This document shows, in pieces, positions 49,672 through 64,000 of a stretch of 64,000 bases of DNA. Source of the stretch: Talinum fruticosum (Eukaryota > Streptophyta > Magnoliopsida > Caryophyllales > Talinaceae). The DNA lies in assembly GCA_021018815.1 (NCBI GenBank), contig JAITYX010000017.1, positions 5,828,001-5,892,000 on the forward strand. Reading direction: 5' to 3'. The notes below the pieces were generated by a model. That model ran no database searches and was not told the origin of the DNA. It worked only from the letters and a program-made list of their open reading frames with translations. Both the position numbers and the translations under genes were made by a program. Position 1 is the stretch's first letter. The number at the start of each line of letters is the position of its first letter.

Positions 49672-52399
49672 TACATGTGTAATTATCTTATATTGGTCAT
49701 GTTCGGAAAATGACTTTGTTGATGACTTTTTGGCAAAAAACAGTTTTTGAGGAGGTTAAAGCTATTAAAGGTGTATTGTAAATTGGCCTTTAGTCACAAT
49801 TTTTTTATCCCTAAAATATGATTTCCAAAAATCTAATTTTAATATTTTCTGTGATTTACTTTCTATGAATTAGCCTTTGTCTCACATCTTTTTATAAAGC
49901 AACTAATTTTACTGAACAAATTTTTAAAAATAACTAATATAAAAAACTAATACAAACAGTTAATTCAATCAGCTAACAGCTAATTCATAACCAACAATCA
50001 ACGACTAACAACTGATTGACAAATAAAGCGTTGTTAATTTTTTCTAATCAATAAGAAAAGTTAGAGCCATGTGGATTGCAGGCTGATCACCATAATACAG
50101 TCAGGATATATGTGATATGGCTTATAGAATGGTTACTAAGATCCTTACAAATAGTCTAGAGTCTTCGTGTCAGCTATAGGAATCGAATACGTATCCCTCT
50201 TTTAACACTATTTGTATGCATTCTTTATAAATTGTGACAGCTATTAATGGTTGAGATTAGTAGCCTATGACCATCATTAATTGATAATTATTCTAACTAA
50301 GCCATCTAATGTGTTGATCTAGACTAAATGAAAACAAAACATTCATGTAAAATAAGTAGGATTTTTCTCCACAAGAAGAAGATTAAATTAACCCAATTTT
50401 GGCAAATTCATGAGTACTATTAGGGTTGACTAAGCAATAAACTAATCCCAATGATGCTCTCACAAAAGTAGGAGGGATAAAGAGTTGACAAACCAATAAA
50501 CTAATCCCAATTTAATCTTACAAAAATGGGAAAGATAAAGGGTTGACAAAGCAACAAATAAAAGATTAATCATGATTAGCTAAAGATTTAGAAAAGCAGT
50601 CAAAATTCCTAGGGTTGCTTAACCCTAAAACCATGCCTAGAAACCAGTTATGTTAATCAATTATTAGGGTAATTTGTGGTGGTTTTTTTTTCATATTCAA
50701 AAGCACATCTTCATGCGTTAAAAAGTCAATTAGAAGTTTATCTCTTAATGAGGTTATAATCAATGATTTGTAAAGTGGTCAACGCGGTGAAGCTAGGGTT
50801 AATTCATAGTCGGCACTGATTTGGGTTTCAAGCAAGGGTTAATTAGAAGTTTCCTCCTTAAAATTTAAGCCAAATATGTTCAACAACCATCCATCTTGTC
50901 AACTTTAATAAGGGTGATCTCTATAAGATTTATCCAGATTTTTTGGAGAATGACGTTGTATTTTGATACTGTAATTTTTACAATAAATAAATAAATAATT
51001 TTATTGCGAGAATATTATGTTGAGTTCCAAAGAGGATAGATGTAATTATTAGAAAGTAATACATTCTAAATAATTTTTATGTTCAACAAGCATCCTATGT
51101 GGAGCATATTACAATTAAGAAAGTTTTTCTTTAAAAAAAAAAAGAATAGAAAGGAGGAAATATATAATTCCTACTTTTTTTAATGTAATAATACATGTAA
51201 TGTAATAATTCTTATAGCAGTTGGTACATCTCATTCCATTAAAAAGTTTGTCTCTTTTCTTTCGAAGGGAAAAATTATTGCAAGATTTTAAATTGAGAGC
51301 GCTTTATCTGTTTTAGGTATTATTGTGAATTTTTGTTAGTAGTATATACCCACTTTTGCAAAAATATAATGAATAATAACCCAAAAGAAAAAGATTGCAA
51401 AAAATGAAAACCCTTGTGAAAGTAAATACATTGGACCTTCTTTTTCTAAATACTTATTTATTTATTTATTAGGTAAGGGTACCTCGGTGTAGTTGTAGAT
51501 AATATCAATTTTGGTGTCAATCTTACTTCAAATAGAATTAAGAATATAATTATTGTCAATTAAGTCTCTTTCGACATTGATCATAATTTCCACATCTTAA
51601 CTAGTTATTTATTTCAACACTAAGCATGACCCTTTCTTATTTATATAATAATAGTTCATGGCTTTCCAACTCAAACATTTGAAAAATTAGTCTACCTAAC
51701 CATCCATCTCCATCTCCATCTCCATCTCCAATCTCTTTTTTCTGGTTTTTTCCCACCATCTTGATACTTTGACTAGGCAATTTTGTAAAGTTAAAAGGTC
51801 TTGGAATTAGATAGTTATACATCAAAAAGAACATAAACTAAGAGATTCTCATTTTTTTTAAAGAAAATTAAAAAATTAATGCCATATTTTTATTCTATAC
51901 GTGAGATTTATAAGGATATAGCATTGAAAATCTAATGTTTTAAAAATCTCAGTTATTTCTGTTATACGGTATGACCTCTTCTCATCTTGTAAACTATTAT
52001 ATTAACGAGTCGTAAAAAATTTCGTGCACTATTCTTATGTTGTTGTCTATTGTCTTATTACATTCTCTGTTGATGCAAGTGTGGCGCTTTTGTTTAGGAC
52101 TCCTTAGATATTTTGTATTTGCCTATTGTATTTGTTGTTTCTGTTTTAAGCTTGTATTGTTGCTTTGTGGCTGTTTGAAAATGATCATATTGCTTTGTGT
52201 CTAAAAGTTATTAGCACCATCCTCTTCTATATTTCCTCTATTTTACAATTTTTGTCGTTTTTTAAGCTGTGAGGGAATATCACAAAAATTTAAAATTAGT
52301 GACAAAACTTATGTTAAAAGATCAAGTTATCCCAAAGTTTTATTGAAAATGAAGAAAAAAATGAGAAGGAAAAATAACAATGAGGACAAAATCAGTAAC
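49672..52399. other. AT-rich intergenic region
   Basis: No gene seen. Telomere-like words (AACCCTAAAACC, TAGGGTT) near 50610-50670 are isolated. Confidence 0.4.
51701..51731. repeat. (CCATCT)n hexanucleotide microsatellite
   Basis: About five copies of CCATCT in a row. Confidence 0.9.
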
Positions 52400-52742
52400 T
52401 ATTCCCTCCATTTCAAAATACATGTCACTTAAATTAATTTTTTAGTTTCAAAATATCCGTCACTTTACAATTCCGATAAAGTATTAATGACTAATTTACC
52501 AATTTTATCCTTATTGATTGTTTTATTTCTCTCCTTTTTTTCCATTGATTTTCTTCATTTTCAATAAAAGTCTTTTAATACAAATTTTGTCTTTTCTTTG
52601 TATTCCTTTATAACCTTAAAACAACATGTATTTTGAAACGGAAAGAAGCGAGTCATTAAGATGTCATTAGAATTGAAAAGTAACATATATTATAAAACAA
52701 AAAAGTTAGTTAAAGTGACATGTATTATGAAACGAAGGGGTA
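52400..52742. mobile_element. Stowaway-like MITE with partial end duplication
   Basis: The left end TTCCCTCCATTTCAAAATAC and the right end GTATTATGAAACGAAGGGG are inverted repeats next to TA. The interior shares words with the 49.4 kb copy in the same orientation (CTAATTTAC-AATTTTAT). A second right-end-like sequence (CATGTATTTTGAAACGGA) at about 52626 suggests that the true element ends there and a further fragment was added. Confidence 0.8.
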
Positions 52743-53053
52743 TAATTTACCGGCTGATAATTAGCTTCCTTCAATATATCAATAAAAACGAAATAAAGCA
52801 TAAAAACAAGAAACACACAGAACAACTATACAGTTTGATTATCTAAAAAAATTTTCAAGAAAAAAAATGAGGGGGAAAATCATGATATTCCTGACCTCAT
52901 TAATTAACACTCAAGTATACTTCTGCTTTATGTAATTAATGTCTAATAATTAGCAAATTAAATAAAGGGGGTCACCGCCCCTTCCACCTCACACCTTGAG
53001 CCATGATTGGTGGTTTCAATATCCCACTTGGCGGGAGAAAAATATTTTCCCCT

Positions 53054-53060
53054 TATAAAT
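53054..53060 (+). promoter_or_regulatory. ACO TATA box
   Basis: TATAAAT, 181 bases before the ACO start codon and followed by a C/A-rich leader. A typical core-promoter position given the 5' UTR length. Confidence 0.65.
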
Positions 53061-53147
53061 ACCCCTCTGCCACTACCCAAACACCACAATACCAAAAATA
53101 CACAAACAAATAAAGCATTCAAAGCTAAACAAATCAACTCTTCGTAG

Positions 53148-54963
<1,816 letters not shown>

Positions 54964-57093
54964 ATTTTTCTGTCTTTTAACTACCAGGGACTGAATGGTC
55001 ACTTGGGAAACTTGTTCTATTTTTTTTTTTTTGGGTCTTTTTTTCTTTTTTGGGAAGTTTCTTACCCTATATTTTACGGGTTGGGGGGGGCGAATATCCT
55101 TTGAAGTATAGTTTGTCTGACTAGTGTGTAAAAGGAAGGTGTGGAGTACAATCTGTGTGGTTTGGAAATGTTGGATTTAGTACTCTGTAATCTTGGCATG
55201 TTTTTGCCTTAATGCTTATGTTAATATTTGGTCTATTTCTGACTTCTGGCTAATGTAATCAGTTCAGAAACTAAAAAAAACCCTATCTGATAGATTATGT
55301 TGAGGGTAAGGTTATATGCATTTTAGCCTCCCCAAAGGCCACTGTGAGAGGACCCATATATTATTAGTAATCAGTTCAGAAACTGATTATTGTAGATACT
55401 GAACAAGAGTCCACTTGTTCTTCCTTTTTTTTCTTTTTTTTTCCTTTTAGGGGTGGGGGGAGTTGCATCATCAGTGTGGAAGTTTGACCTTATATTTTGG
55501 AAATCTAATTAATGTCAAAAGGTTTCTTCCAGTTGCATTCAATTTTGGAAACTGCATGAATTCAACATATATTTTATATGCATAATGACAGTCGCTTTCA
55601 GGAAAAGTAGTCTAAGACATTTGTAATCACAGAAGTAAACTAGTAGAAATATAAAAAGTGATATCTAATCTAACCCAAACTCACGCGGAATCAAATGAAA
55701 AAAATACAAAAAGAAGAAGAGAGGAGAGGCTATAGTGCAATATTCAAAGCTCAAAGGTGACCTGGTTTGAAAGTCATCATCTTCCTCTATGATCCCCCAA
55801 AGCAAAGATAGCACGAGAAGGTCAGGGGAGCTATGTTACTTGGACTTTTGATATTACCTTAAGTACCCTATCGGACACTCAACACTAAGATATGAGTATG
55901 GACACTCGACCCTTCATTTTAGATAAAAGTGTACAAAACATTTCAAAAATTGTCGAGTCGGACACAACCATATCGGACACTCAGCCCTTCAACATGGATA
56001 TGGCCAAATCCAACTAACATAGGTGGGGATGAAGCAACTAAAAGGCAATTCCGTTAGCTCTTCATTTGTCTTTGTTATTATAATTTCTTCGATCTCAAAA
56101 TTACAAAGCAGCCTCTTTCATCTTTTCTTAGCTCTTCATTTGTCTTTGTTAGTCTTTCCTTTACGATTATGGGCATGATTTTCTACTGTTTCTAGCAAGA
56201 AAACTTACCATGGTACTAGGTAGGCACCAGTTTTCAGAAAATTCTTGGGTGGGTGGGTAGGGGGAGAGAGGCTAGAGTTTCACTGAACTCTGACGCACCA
56301 ACAGATTTCGAAGCAAAATTAGCCAATATGTCGCAATCTCCTAGTTTTACTGCATCAAATCAATATGATATGATTGGAACACAATGTTTTATTTATTTTC
56401 AATTTCTTTTGTTGATATATAAGAAATGTTTCGGTGGGTCTTTCGGAAACATCATCTCTGATTTCCGATGGTAAGGCTACTCGCAGTTGGACCTATCACA
56501 CCCCACTTTGATGAAACAACACCTATTTGTTGTTGTGGTAGTTGAAGGGTATGAAAAGAAACATGTTTGTACAACACTAGATTACTGCAAATAGGAGACC
56601 ACAAAAAGGTGAGTGACCTTCAACTTCAACATGTAACATCTCTTCATTCATGTGAACAAATTTTAAGTTACAATCATCAAGAAATTTATTTTCTTTCAAC
56701 CATTAAGCTAGAAATTTAATAAGCAATTATAAACATGAAAATAAGGGCATAAATCTTGCAGATATTTTTCTAGTGTAACCCTAATTCCTGCAAAAAGCTT
56801 ATGTTCCTGTTATTGCTATTATGACAGCAAGTTTATGCTTCAAGAGACACAGATAGACAGGGAATGCGTTATTGCATTTATATATGCAGGAAGTGCAGTA
56901 TACATTTGTGATTTTTTACAGACAGCAAGGGGAAAAAATTATAAAATTGTGACTGTGCAACTTATATGTTGGAAGCCAGAGTTGGAAATGAATCATATAG
57001 CTAAACCCTATGATGTAGTATCTATTAGATCGAATAAGAATTATGTACAGTAATGTACAGGAACCTGTGACCAAATCCATTTTACGGAATGCT
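54964..57093. other. ACO 3' UTR and convergent intergenic region with NADK2
   Basis: T-rich 3' UTR of ACO to about 55260, then noncoding sequence with the dispersed repeat at 55875-56005, then the NADK2 3' UTR before 57093. No further gene is seen; ORFs at 56253-56474 and 56835-57053 have no coding character. Confidence 0.5.
55875..56005. repeat. Dispersed repeat, copy 2 (inverted relative to 43.4 kb)
   Basis: GAGTATGGACACTCGACCCT, CATTTTAGATAAAAGTGTAC and ACAAAACA parallel the reverse complement of 43476-43545. The phrase ATCGGACACTCA occurs twice locally. Confidence 0.55.
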
Positions 57094-60000
57094 TCAAAGG
57101 GCCTTCTGATCCATCCTTTCATTCCAGTTGAGACACCGAATCAAACTGTGGAACCAATCACCGGTCTGATCTGATTTGTTGACTGTCGGGAGTGGATGCT
57201 GACTCATGGATATCCTGACGGAGTCTCCTCTGGAGAGTTGTTGCCTTCTTTTCCCGTCAAACGAGACCCATGCATTACTTCTTGCATCATCTGGAATCTG
57301 TTTCCAGATAATGAACATTAAGAAATTCAGATTATGTAGTTTCAGGGAGATCATTACCAAGTAATCTGAAACAGCTTCCTTCAAAGTGAAAGTTATGTCA
57401 CCATCAATCTCATGTGTTGTTTAAACACTTCAATCCAACTGTTCCTAATTTGGGAGTAGTAGTTGGAGAGGGCAAGCGGAAATTATATTCTATAACAATC
57501 CAACTACAAAAACCACTGTCTATGCATCCCACTGTGATGGGATTCAGGTGAATCAAGATTTTGCACAAGTTTACTGTTGGCATTAGCCGGCAAAGAGGTT
57601 GTTTCTGAAAGCACTCACCAGACAGATATGGAGAGCATTCCTCTCACCCTTTTGGAATGTTTACCTGTTTACCAGGTGGGCTAATGGAATGTAATCTAAG
57701 CCTTTCCTAAAAAGGCTTTGGCATGAGAAAGATACACACAATTTGATACACTGGAAGTTAAATTAATTGGTCAAGGAGAACAGATAAATGAACAGGAAAA
57801 AGATGACACTGTTTGAGTCATGGTCCCTGACAGACGCAGAAGTAATGGATTTCATTGTAGAAAGCATAAAGATCATAACTTTAAAGGTCCAACAAGTAGA
57901 AATCAGAGGTTGCTCGTGCAAAGATGGGAATATGGGATTTTCGAATACAGGAACACTTGGAATTGCTTATTACAGTAATAATAAGTTCACAAACTAGCTG
58001 GGTGGGAGGAAGGTCAGGAGGAAGTAAGATAGAGCCACCAAACTAGCAAGAAAGTCAAGTTTTACTTTCACCCACACACATAAATAATGTTTGGATTTAC
58101 CTTCAATTCCAACCGGGCAGAGTCTGGAAGTATCACTGGTCTAAATGAAAGCGAGTGTGGGCAGATTGGCGTAAACAACATGCAGGGGACATTCGGATGT
58201 ACCTGATTTTTAGACACCAAAATACCTGAATTAAGCACAAACGAGCAACATGACAGTAAGGCAATAACAAAGAAAAGGCAAATTAAGGTCCAACCAAAAG
58301 CAGATATAGGGACGGTTAGAGATATGCAACTTTTCCTATTGGAATCCGATTCTATCTTGAGCTCGATCAAGCTCACTTCTTTTTCTTTTCTTTTCTTTTT
58401 TTTTAAAAGATAGGTGCCTCCATGTTTGGGCATGGCTTTGTGTTAATTTCTATGTCCATGTTTGAGATTGAAACATATAGTTGATTCTTTTTCAGAACTT
58501 CTTGAATTAAGGGGAAAAGGGATTTGAGAATACAAATTATCCATAAGTTTGGCTTAAGCTAGGTTTAACTCAAGCTCAACTCTAATGAGTAATGATTTTG
58601 GTCACACCCATAGGTATTAGTACAAATAATGACAACGACAGAAGAGACTATGCCTAATCTATCCTTTTAGCTATAAAGCAAAAAGAATTCAGGTTATTGA
58701 TTAGCTTTGTTTTAAGTGCACAATGATTATTATGTTTATGAAGGTCAGGGTTCGCTTATACTGCTCAGGTCTTGCAAAATTAACCCATGTTCTCCACCTG
58801 ACCTAAAGGCTGAGCACTGTGGCACTACAATTTTAATAATAAAAAAAAAAAAAAGAAAGAAGAAAACCAATGAATTTGGTCAACCCAAGCCAAACCTACC
58901 TTTTGCTCGACTGAAAGTGATTTCATATTCTAACGAACTTATTGGAAACCAATGGGAGACTTGAATAAGACCCAACACAAAATTACCTACCTAACACCAA
59001 CCCAATCGGAACTTTTCATCACCCATTATTTACCTGATGTTAACTATGAGGGCATTAAAATTTGGGATCTGGTTCGATTCAGATCAGTCAAATCAGACAA
59101 TGGTTTAAAACCTATAAAAAAATTCTTCTTCAATACCCAGCTTTTTTGGGTCAGACAAATCAGTCCAAAGAAATTTTTCCAACATGATTTAAGATCAACA
59201 CAGCATGAATAACACATTTTTAAGTATGAAGTAAAGAGGTCCAAGGATGTGGTAGGAGGCGACCAGAATTCCATGTCTCCACAATCCCATTGTTGATTTG
59301 CGAGGAACTCAACTGTTTCAAGACCCAGACGTGGAGCCTGATGTCAAAGTAAATCTAGATAGCGACACAAGTTAGATATGAAGTCCAGAAGCCCTCTGGA
59401 GTGCTATATGAAGAGAGCTTAACTTTGGTCATTTTGGCAACAGAACATGGAGAACATACTAATGACTAACGAGTCATGAGAAACTTGTCCGCACTAAAAG
59501 CATTAAGTTGATGCAGAACAAGTAAAACCTCACTGTCAACCTCTGTTCTGAATTTCACACCTAAGGTGCAAGAATATATGAGGTGCCAGCCCCAGCACCC
59601 AAGACATGCATAGGTATGTGGTGTTTGGACAGGGAATGAATGAAAGCATGCACTCTAGTCTATAGCACTTCGAAGCTGAGGCACTAGTGCGTGCCTTAGG
59701 CATCTCACAACCCCATGTGGTTCACAATAACATTTAGGGGGCAAGACAAGAAACTAAACATTTCTCTTCCCTCAAATCAAAAATTATTCAGCACATATGG
59801 AGGGAACCCTAGCCTGTGACTATCTGAAGATCGACAGATGTCAAAGGTGACACCTTAGGACCTTAAGTAGATAGAAAGAAATACAACAAAATTGTGCTTG
59901 TACTCTAAAGTCCAATCCAATTTAAGAAAGGTACTCACCATGGAACCTCCAGCAGATGTTGAATATGCTGTGCTTCCAGTAGGCGTTGCTACAATGATCC

Positions 60001-63000
60001 CATCACCTTGCACCTGCAGGGCAGTGTATCATTCATATAGATTTGATTCGCAACTGAGAAAACAGAAAAAAATTACTTCCCCTGAATATCTCAACAGCTT
60101 TTAATATACACTAATTATTGGGTGAGACCGTCTCATGTAAGCATTATTGAGAAATAGACTCCTTCAGTGTGACTTTTTGGAGGTTTTGAGATGACTAATA
60201 GTATGTTTTAGAGTGAGCCTTTAATTTGGGGGTGATTAATAGTTCATCTAGGAGTGACTTATCATAGTCACTCTAAGTGAACTATTAGTCACCCCAATTA
60301 TTATTAAAAGTCACCATAAAAATGTTCGGTCTCATGATATGTCTTGCGTAAGACGTTCTCACGCAAGACTTACTGAATATATATGGATTCCAATTTCCAA
60401 GAAAAGTTGACTAATAGAAAGGAGCCACAGTGTTTGCTAGGAAGGTAACTGCAGATCAGTTTCCTTATGAACAGGTTGTGTAATTAGATTAAGAACTGCA
60501 CATATAACAAGAAAGAAAATCTAATGGAAAGCAAACATAAAATGTGTTTCTGAGTATGATGAAATTGGAAACTTTATAAATATGAAATAGCCTACCTTGG
60601 TTATGAGACGGTCATGCTCATAACACTCAATTTTGGAAAGGTACGGATTTGAACCACGATCAACCACGACCTCATTCAAGACATCAAAAACTTTACCAGG
60701 CATTGGCTTGCCATTCCGAAAAACTTCGCACCGAAGGCGCATCCTCAGAGTTATATAAACACCATCTCTAGTGTTATTGCCATGAATTACTTGTCTAAGA
60801 TCCTTTTTATAGCCTTCAAACTGCATAAACATGGCAAGAATAAGTTGGTGATCATGTAACAGAATGCAGATTGAAAACATATCTACACTAAAAATATAGG
60901 TTCAGAAACGCACATTATGAGACGTGAGAAAACCAAGAGAACCAAGATTAAATGACACAACCGGAGGCACGGCACCTCTGAACAAATTTGACGCGTGGAG
61001 GATCACCCCATCTCCTCCTAGACATGCTACAAAATCAACCTTTTCATGAAGATCACTGCACCAGAATAGACTAGCTCAAGAAGTTTCCAAATATAAATTG
61101 ATGAAAGGTACAAACAAGTCAATGGGTGACACAAAACAAGTCAATGGGTGACAGACTGTTTACCTGGTATCCTGAGCATAAAAAGTCTGAACAAACCCAA
61201 ATCCTGGTATTCTTGCAAATATATCATGCACATCTGGCTCAACTAGAACATCCATTTTCTCTTGGTAATGTAAGAAAGAAGCAACCTAGGCATTCCGAAC
61301 AGAAATCAAAGTAACAATATGAAACCATGATGGCTTAAATGCTTCATAGATTACCATGAAAATGCCTATAACAGAACATAATAAAAGTTTAACATGATTC
61401 ACGTCTGAAATTATGTAAGAAACAGATAATGCTGCTAACAGGGAATCTCTGTGTCAGCATGAACTCAGTAGCACATACACTGCTTGTACCATAATCAAGA
61501 CAGCCCAAAATGCTATTATAAATATGGCATGCTCTTCGTCCATAACATTTTTTATATAGGTCTCTACTCCCCCGCCCCCCTTCACCCTCCTCTTTTCAGT
61601 GAAGAAATGACGAGAGTTATCTTCACACTTGCCAGAGCTAAGAAGATGCAACTGTTTGTTTTAAAATATTGTCAACAGCCACCAGAAGGATATGCAATTG
61701 TTTTTCATCAGTGTATTAGCTCAAATGACAGGGTATCATCTAAGAGAAGATAGGTCGAACTCGTAGACACAAATGCATCCACCATCCTCCTCCTCCATCA
61801 ATATCATTATTTTTGTGCATGACTATTTGCTCGGGGAAAAAAATGAAAAAAAAAAGAGAGAGAAAGAGGGGTTAAAAATACCTCTTTAGCTTCCTCCATT
61901 AGCTCTGGCCCAAGCTTCTTTAATAAGAGGACAGTCTTTGGTGTTGATTTCCACATAAGCATCTGCTGCTGCGTAGTCGGGTGAGAGAATGCCAGTGACG
62001 ATTCTGTCACTTTTTCTCTCGTACAAGAGAATCCATCCGTGCGAACTAGAAACATTTCAGCTTTCTTTCTTGATTGTACCCTCACAACACCAGTTGTAGA
62101 TGCACACATATTTCCTTCAATTACTTCTAAACCATTGTCTCCTGGTACTATGGACAAATGCCCATTATTCTTCTGATCTGACCTAATAGTAGCAGGCACA
62201 TCCTGCTTGCCCATGATCTTGTCAGTAGTCATTGCTGAATTACCATTTGCCCTAATGTTATTCACAGCTGCATCATTGGAAGTATGATTTCTATAATCCG
62301 GAGTCATGCCAGTGCCAGCAATGCTTTGCAGACCATTTGGATTCCCAGTCTCCATCAACACTGACACAGAATCCTTCCTAACATGGTCAACTGTTTCACT
62401 GGAACTAGTGTATGATTCTCTGGATGCAGGAACTGTCCTTGATCTCCTCCTTACAGAGCTGACGAAAGTGGATGGGGAAATTTTCTTGCTTCTTAAAAAG
62501 TTTGACATTTCTTTTCTACAGAAGACATTGCTGGGAGGAATTTGCAACTTGAAGGGAATAATTTCTTCTCTGAAAGCAGACGGAGGCATGCTATCATTCG
62601 TCTCAGTTAATGGAACAAATTCACCATGAGTAAGGCCAACACTGCAGGCCCCATTGATCCCTTGATCCTGTTTTTCAATGATTACAGAAGCTTGATTGTT
62701 CAAAACCCCATTAGGAGTACTTACATCGTCCATGCTATTTTGCATCAAACTATCTCCATCCTCTAAGTGTTTCCTTGTACCTAACGTACCAAATGAAGAG
62801 AGAGAATTGTTTGAAGCAAGCTGTGATTCATAGCGAACAACATACTGCCTCCATCTTGAAACCATAGCAGATGTTCTCCAGACACCTTCTTTACTATGAA
62901 GATAAAGTGGCCTCCTGTTGGGATCAGATACCAAGGACGCAAACTTCTCAACCTGCTCTTTTGAAGGCGCTGTTCCAATTTCAACTGGAAACTTGAATAA

Positions 63001-63731
63001 TTCAACCTTCCCAGAGCCAACAGCTTCATCTAATGCAGCTTGGTAGAAATTGTCTTTCACAGTCTCAGCTCTAAGGTCGACAATGCTGCGGAAACCATTA
63101 TCCATTAACCATTTCAGACCTTCTTCTGTTACCTGACCACCTTTCCAGAAAGCAACATCAGAATCTGCAGATGAGGTGTCTTCTTTAGAAGTGGATATCA
63201 ATGCTGGTGCCCAATTGGCAAACAACATATGACTGGGAGAATCCTCTCCACGTGGAAAGCCCAAATCATAACACACATTTTTAGACGTTGAAGTTTCCTC
63301 CATACGTCATCACTTCTACCATCACCAGGTGTTAAATAATTCTCAAGAGCAACATGCAAGCTTTCACAACATCTCTTGATCTCACTTCTAAAAGTTGCAA
63401 GTGGCGGAAGCTTGTCCTCCATTGTGCTCACCTCTTCAACACGGAAGGATGCCATAATCGATGACCTGCCTGAAAGAACATCTTGCCGTCCTTTGTTCAA
63501 GAGAGATATCATGCATCCAAGCACAGATACGATCTTATCTTCCAACATTTCTAATGGGAAATCATATGACACAGTGCAGACACCAGTGACAGGATCGCAC
63601 AATGTGTCCATCAATGTAGTATGCAGATGTTCTGCAGCTCTAAATATACGACAGTAAGCCTCCACTTCAGCAATATCCCCAGGAACAGGTCCAATCCAAC
63701 GCAGCTGTGATACATCAAGAGGCTGAAACGT
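57094..63731 (-). CDS. NADK2: Chloroplast NAD kinase 2, 3' part (N-terminus outside window), one-base frameshift
   Basis: Phosphorylates NAD to NADP in the plastid stroma; the Arabidopsis enzyme is reported to bind calmodulin. Exons in coding order: 63731-61882, 61285-61164, 61055-60914, 60820-60596, 60013-59939, 58202-58101, 57297-57094. About 906 residues are visible. The start lies beyond 64000 (the Arabidopsis protein is about 985 residues). Domain order: N-terminal helical region, a phosphatase-like domain ([27 protein letters not shown] at 62875-62898), a Ser-rich linker, then the kinase. Kinase motifs are GGDG (61007-61018), [15 protein letters not shown] in the next exon and [14 protein letters not shown] at 59950-59990. 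The C-terminus is [11 protein letters not shown]. In the big first exon one A is missing in a run of five (63278-63282), between KLQRLK and NVCYDLGF. Both flanks are otherwise well conserved, so an error or a recent lesion is likely. Confidence 0.94.
58203..59938. other. NADK2 intron, nothing recognised
   Basis: A 1.7 kb intron on the minus strand, with an A run near 58840-58853. No transposon termini were found. Confidence 0.4.
60119..60366. mobile_element. MITE with internal hairpin inside an NADK2 intron
   Basis: The terminal arms TTGGGTGAGACCGTCTCATG (left) and CTTGCGTAAGACGTTCTCAC (right, read inverted) pair at about 19 of 24 positions. Inside, 60228-60294 forms a strong hairpin: GGGGTGATTAATAGTTCATC against AACTATTAGTCACCCC with a short loop. 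MITEs with these arms are, as I recall, abundant in beet and its relatives. Confidence 0.75.
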
Positions 63732-64000
63732 CTACAAATCCAAGTAGAGAAGCATAACTATCAATAAAACAAGTTAGAAACCTAATTACAAAATATATAG
63801 CAACTTTTGTATACATATTACTAAACGGGTTTATTGGTCAAATGTAAGACAAAACAGAAAGGATTCATGCTACATTGATGCTCAAACCAATCAAAGATAT
63901 TTGCCAGAAAATACTACATCAAGGTTGAAGAAAGAAGATTCCGTGTAATCCATCAATGCAAAACTGTTACAGGATAGGAAAAAGCAACCTCCTACCAATG
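63732..64000. other. NADK2 intron running off the window
   Basis: The acceptor TTTGTAG directly precedes the large exon (63731). The next upstream exon is not in the window. Confidence 0.7.

Noticed and set aside
50610..50670. Interstitial telomere repeat
   Set aside because: Only isolated AACCCTAAA/TAGGGTT words, not a tandem array.

Overview
This window is nuclear DNA from a flowering plant, almost certainly a eudicot. The signs are GT-AG introns in AT-rich sequence, plant-type Copia, Gypsy and LINE remnants, Stowaway-like MITEs, a CC-NBS-LRR cluster and two genes for chloroplast proteins. A MITE with arms of the GTGAGACCGTCTCA type makes me think weakly of Caryophyllales; I cannot prove the order. 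I found no new biosynthetic or defence system. The notable things are conserved gene order, recurrent one-base frameshifts, a large nested-transposon intron and one uncharacterised small ORF.

Left part (1-9.1 kb): two decayed, apparently nested Copia remnants lie on the minus strand, followed by AT-rich sequence. Then come two tandem CNL disease-resistance copies, also on the minus strand. The longer one (5.66-9.05 kb) has a CC domain, an NB-ARC domain and LRRs but carries three frame disruptions. The shorter one (3.4-5.4 kb) is 5'-truncated and broken in several places. Both share 3' flanking sequence, so they arose by segmental duplication.

Centre (12.4-37.2 kb): one 31-exon SECA2 gene on the plus strand, whose reconstructed reading frame is intact at 1027 codons. 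Its 7.4 kb intron 5 holds a LINE split by a rearranged Gypsy remnant with inverted LTRs, and a second LINE tail close to the exon 6 acceptor. Other introns hold a LINE-like tail and a tandem duplication.

Gene-poor middle (37.2-53.2 kb): a hAT-like or MITE repeat cluster, a possible 47-codon acidic small-protein gene with a TATA box and two G-box/ABRE sites, a LINE tail with a zf-RVT domain, SINE-like and Stowaway-like elements, and microsatellites.

Right part (53.2-64 kb): an ACC oxidase gene (ethylene synthesis) on the plus strand with one missing base in exon 3. After it, convergent with SECA2, lies chloroplast NAD kinase NADK2 on the minus strand, whose first exons lie beyond the window. 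SECA2 and NADK2 are, as I recall, adjacent loci in Arabidopsis (At1g21650 and At1g21640), so this looks like old conserved synteny with ACO and transposons between. SECA2 (a motor for protein translocation in the plastid) and NADK2 (plastid NADP supply) both act in the chloroplast but in different pathways; I see no functional link beyond that.
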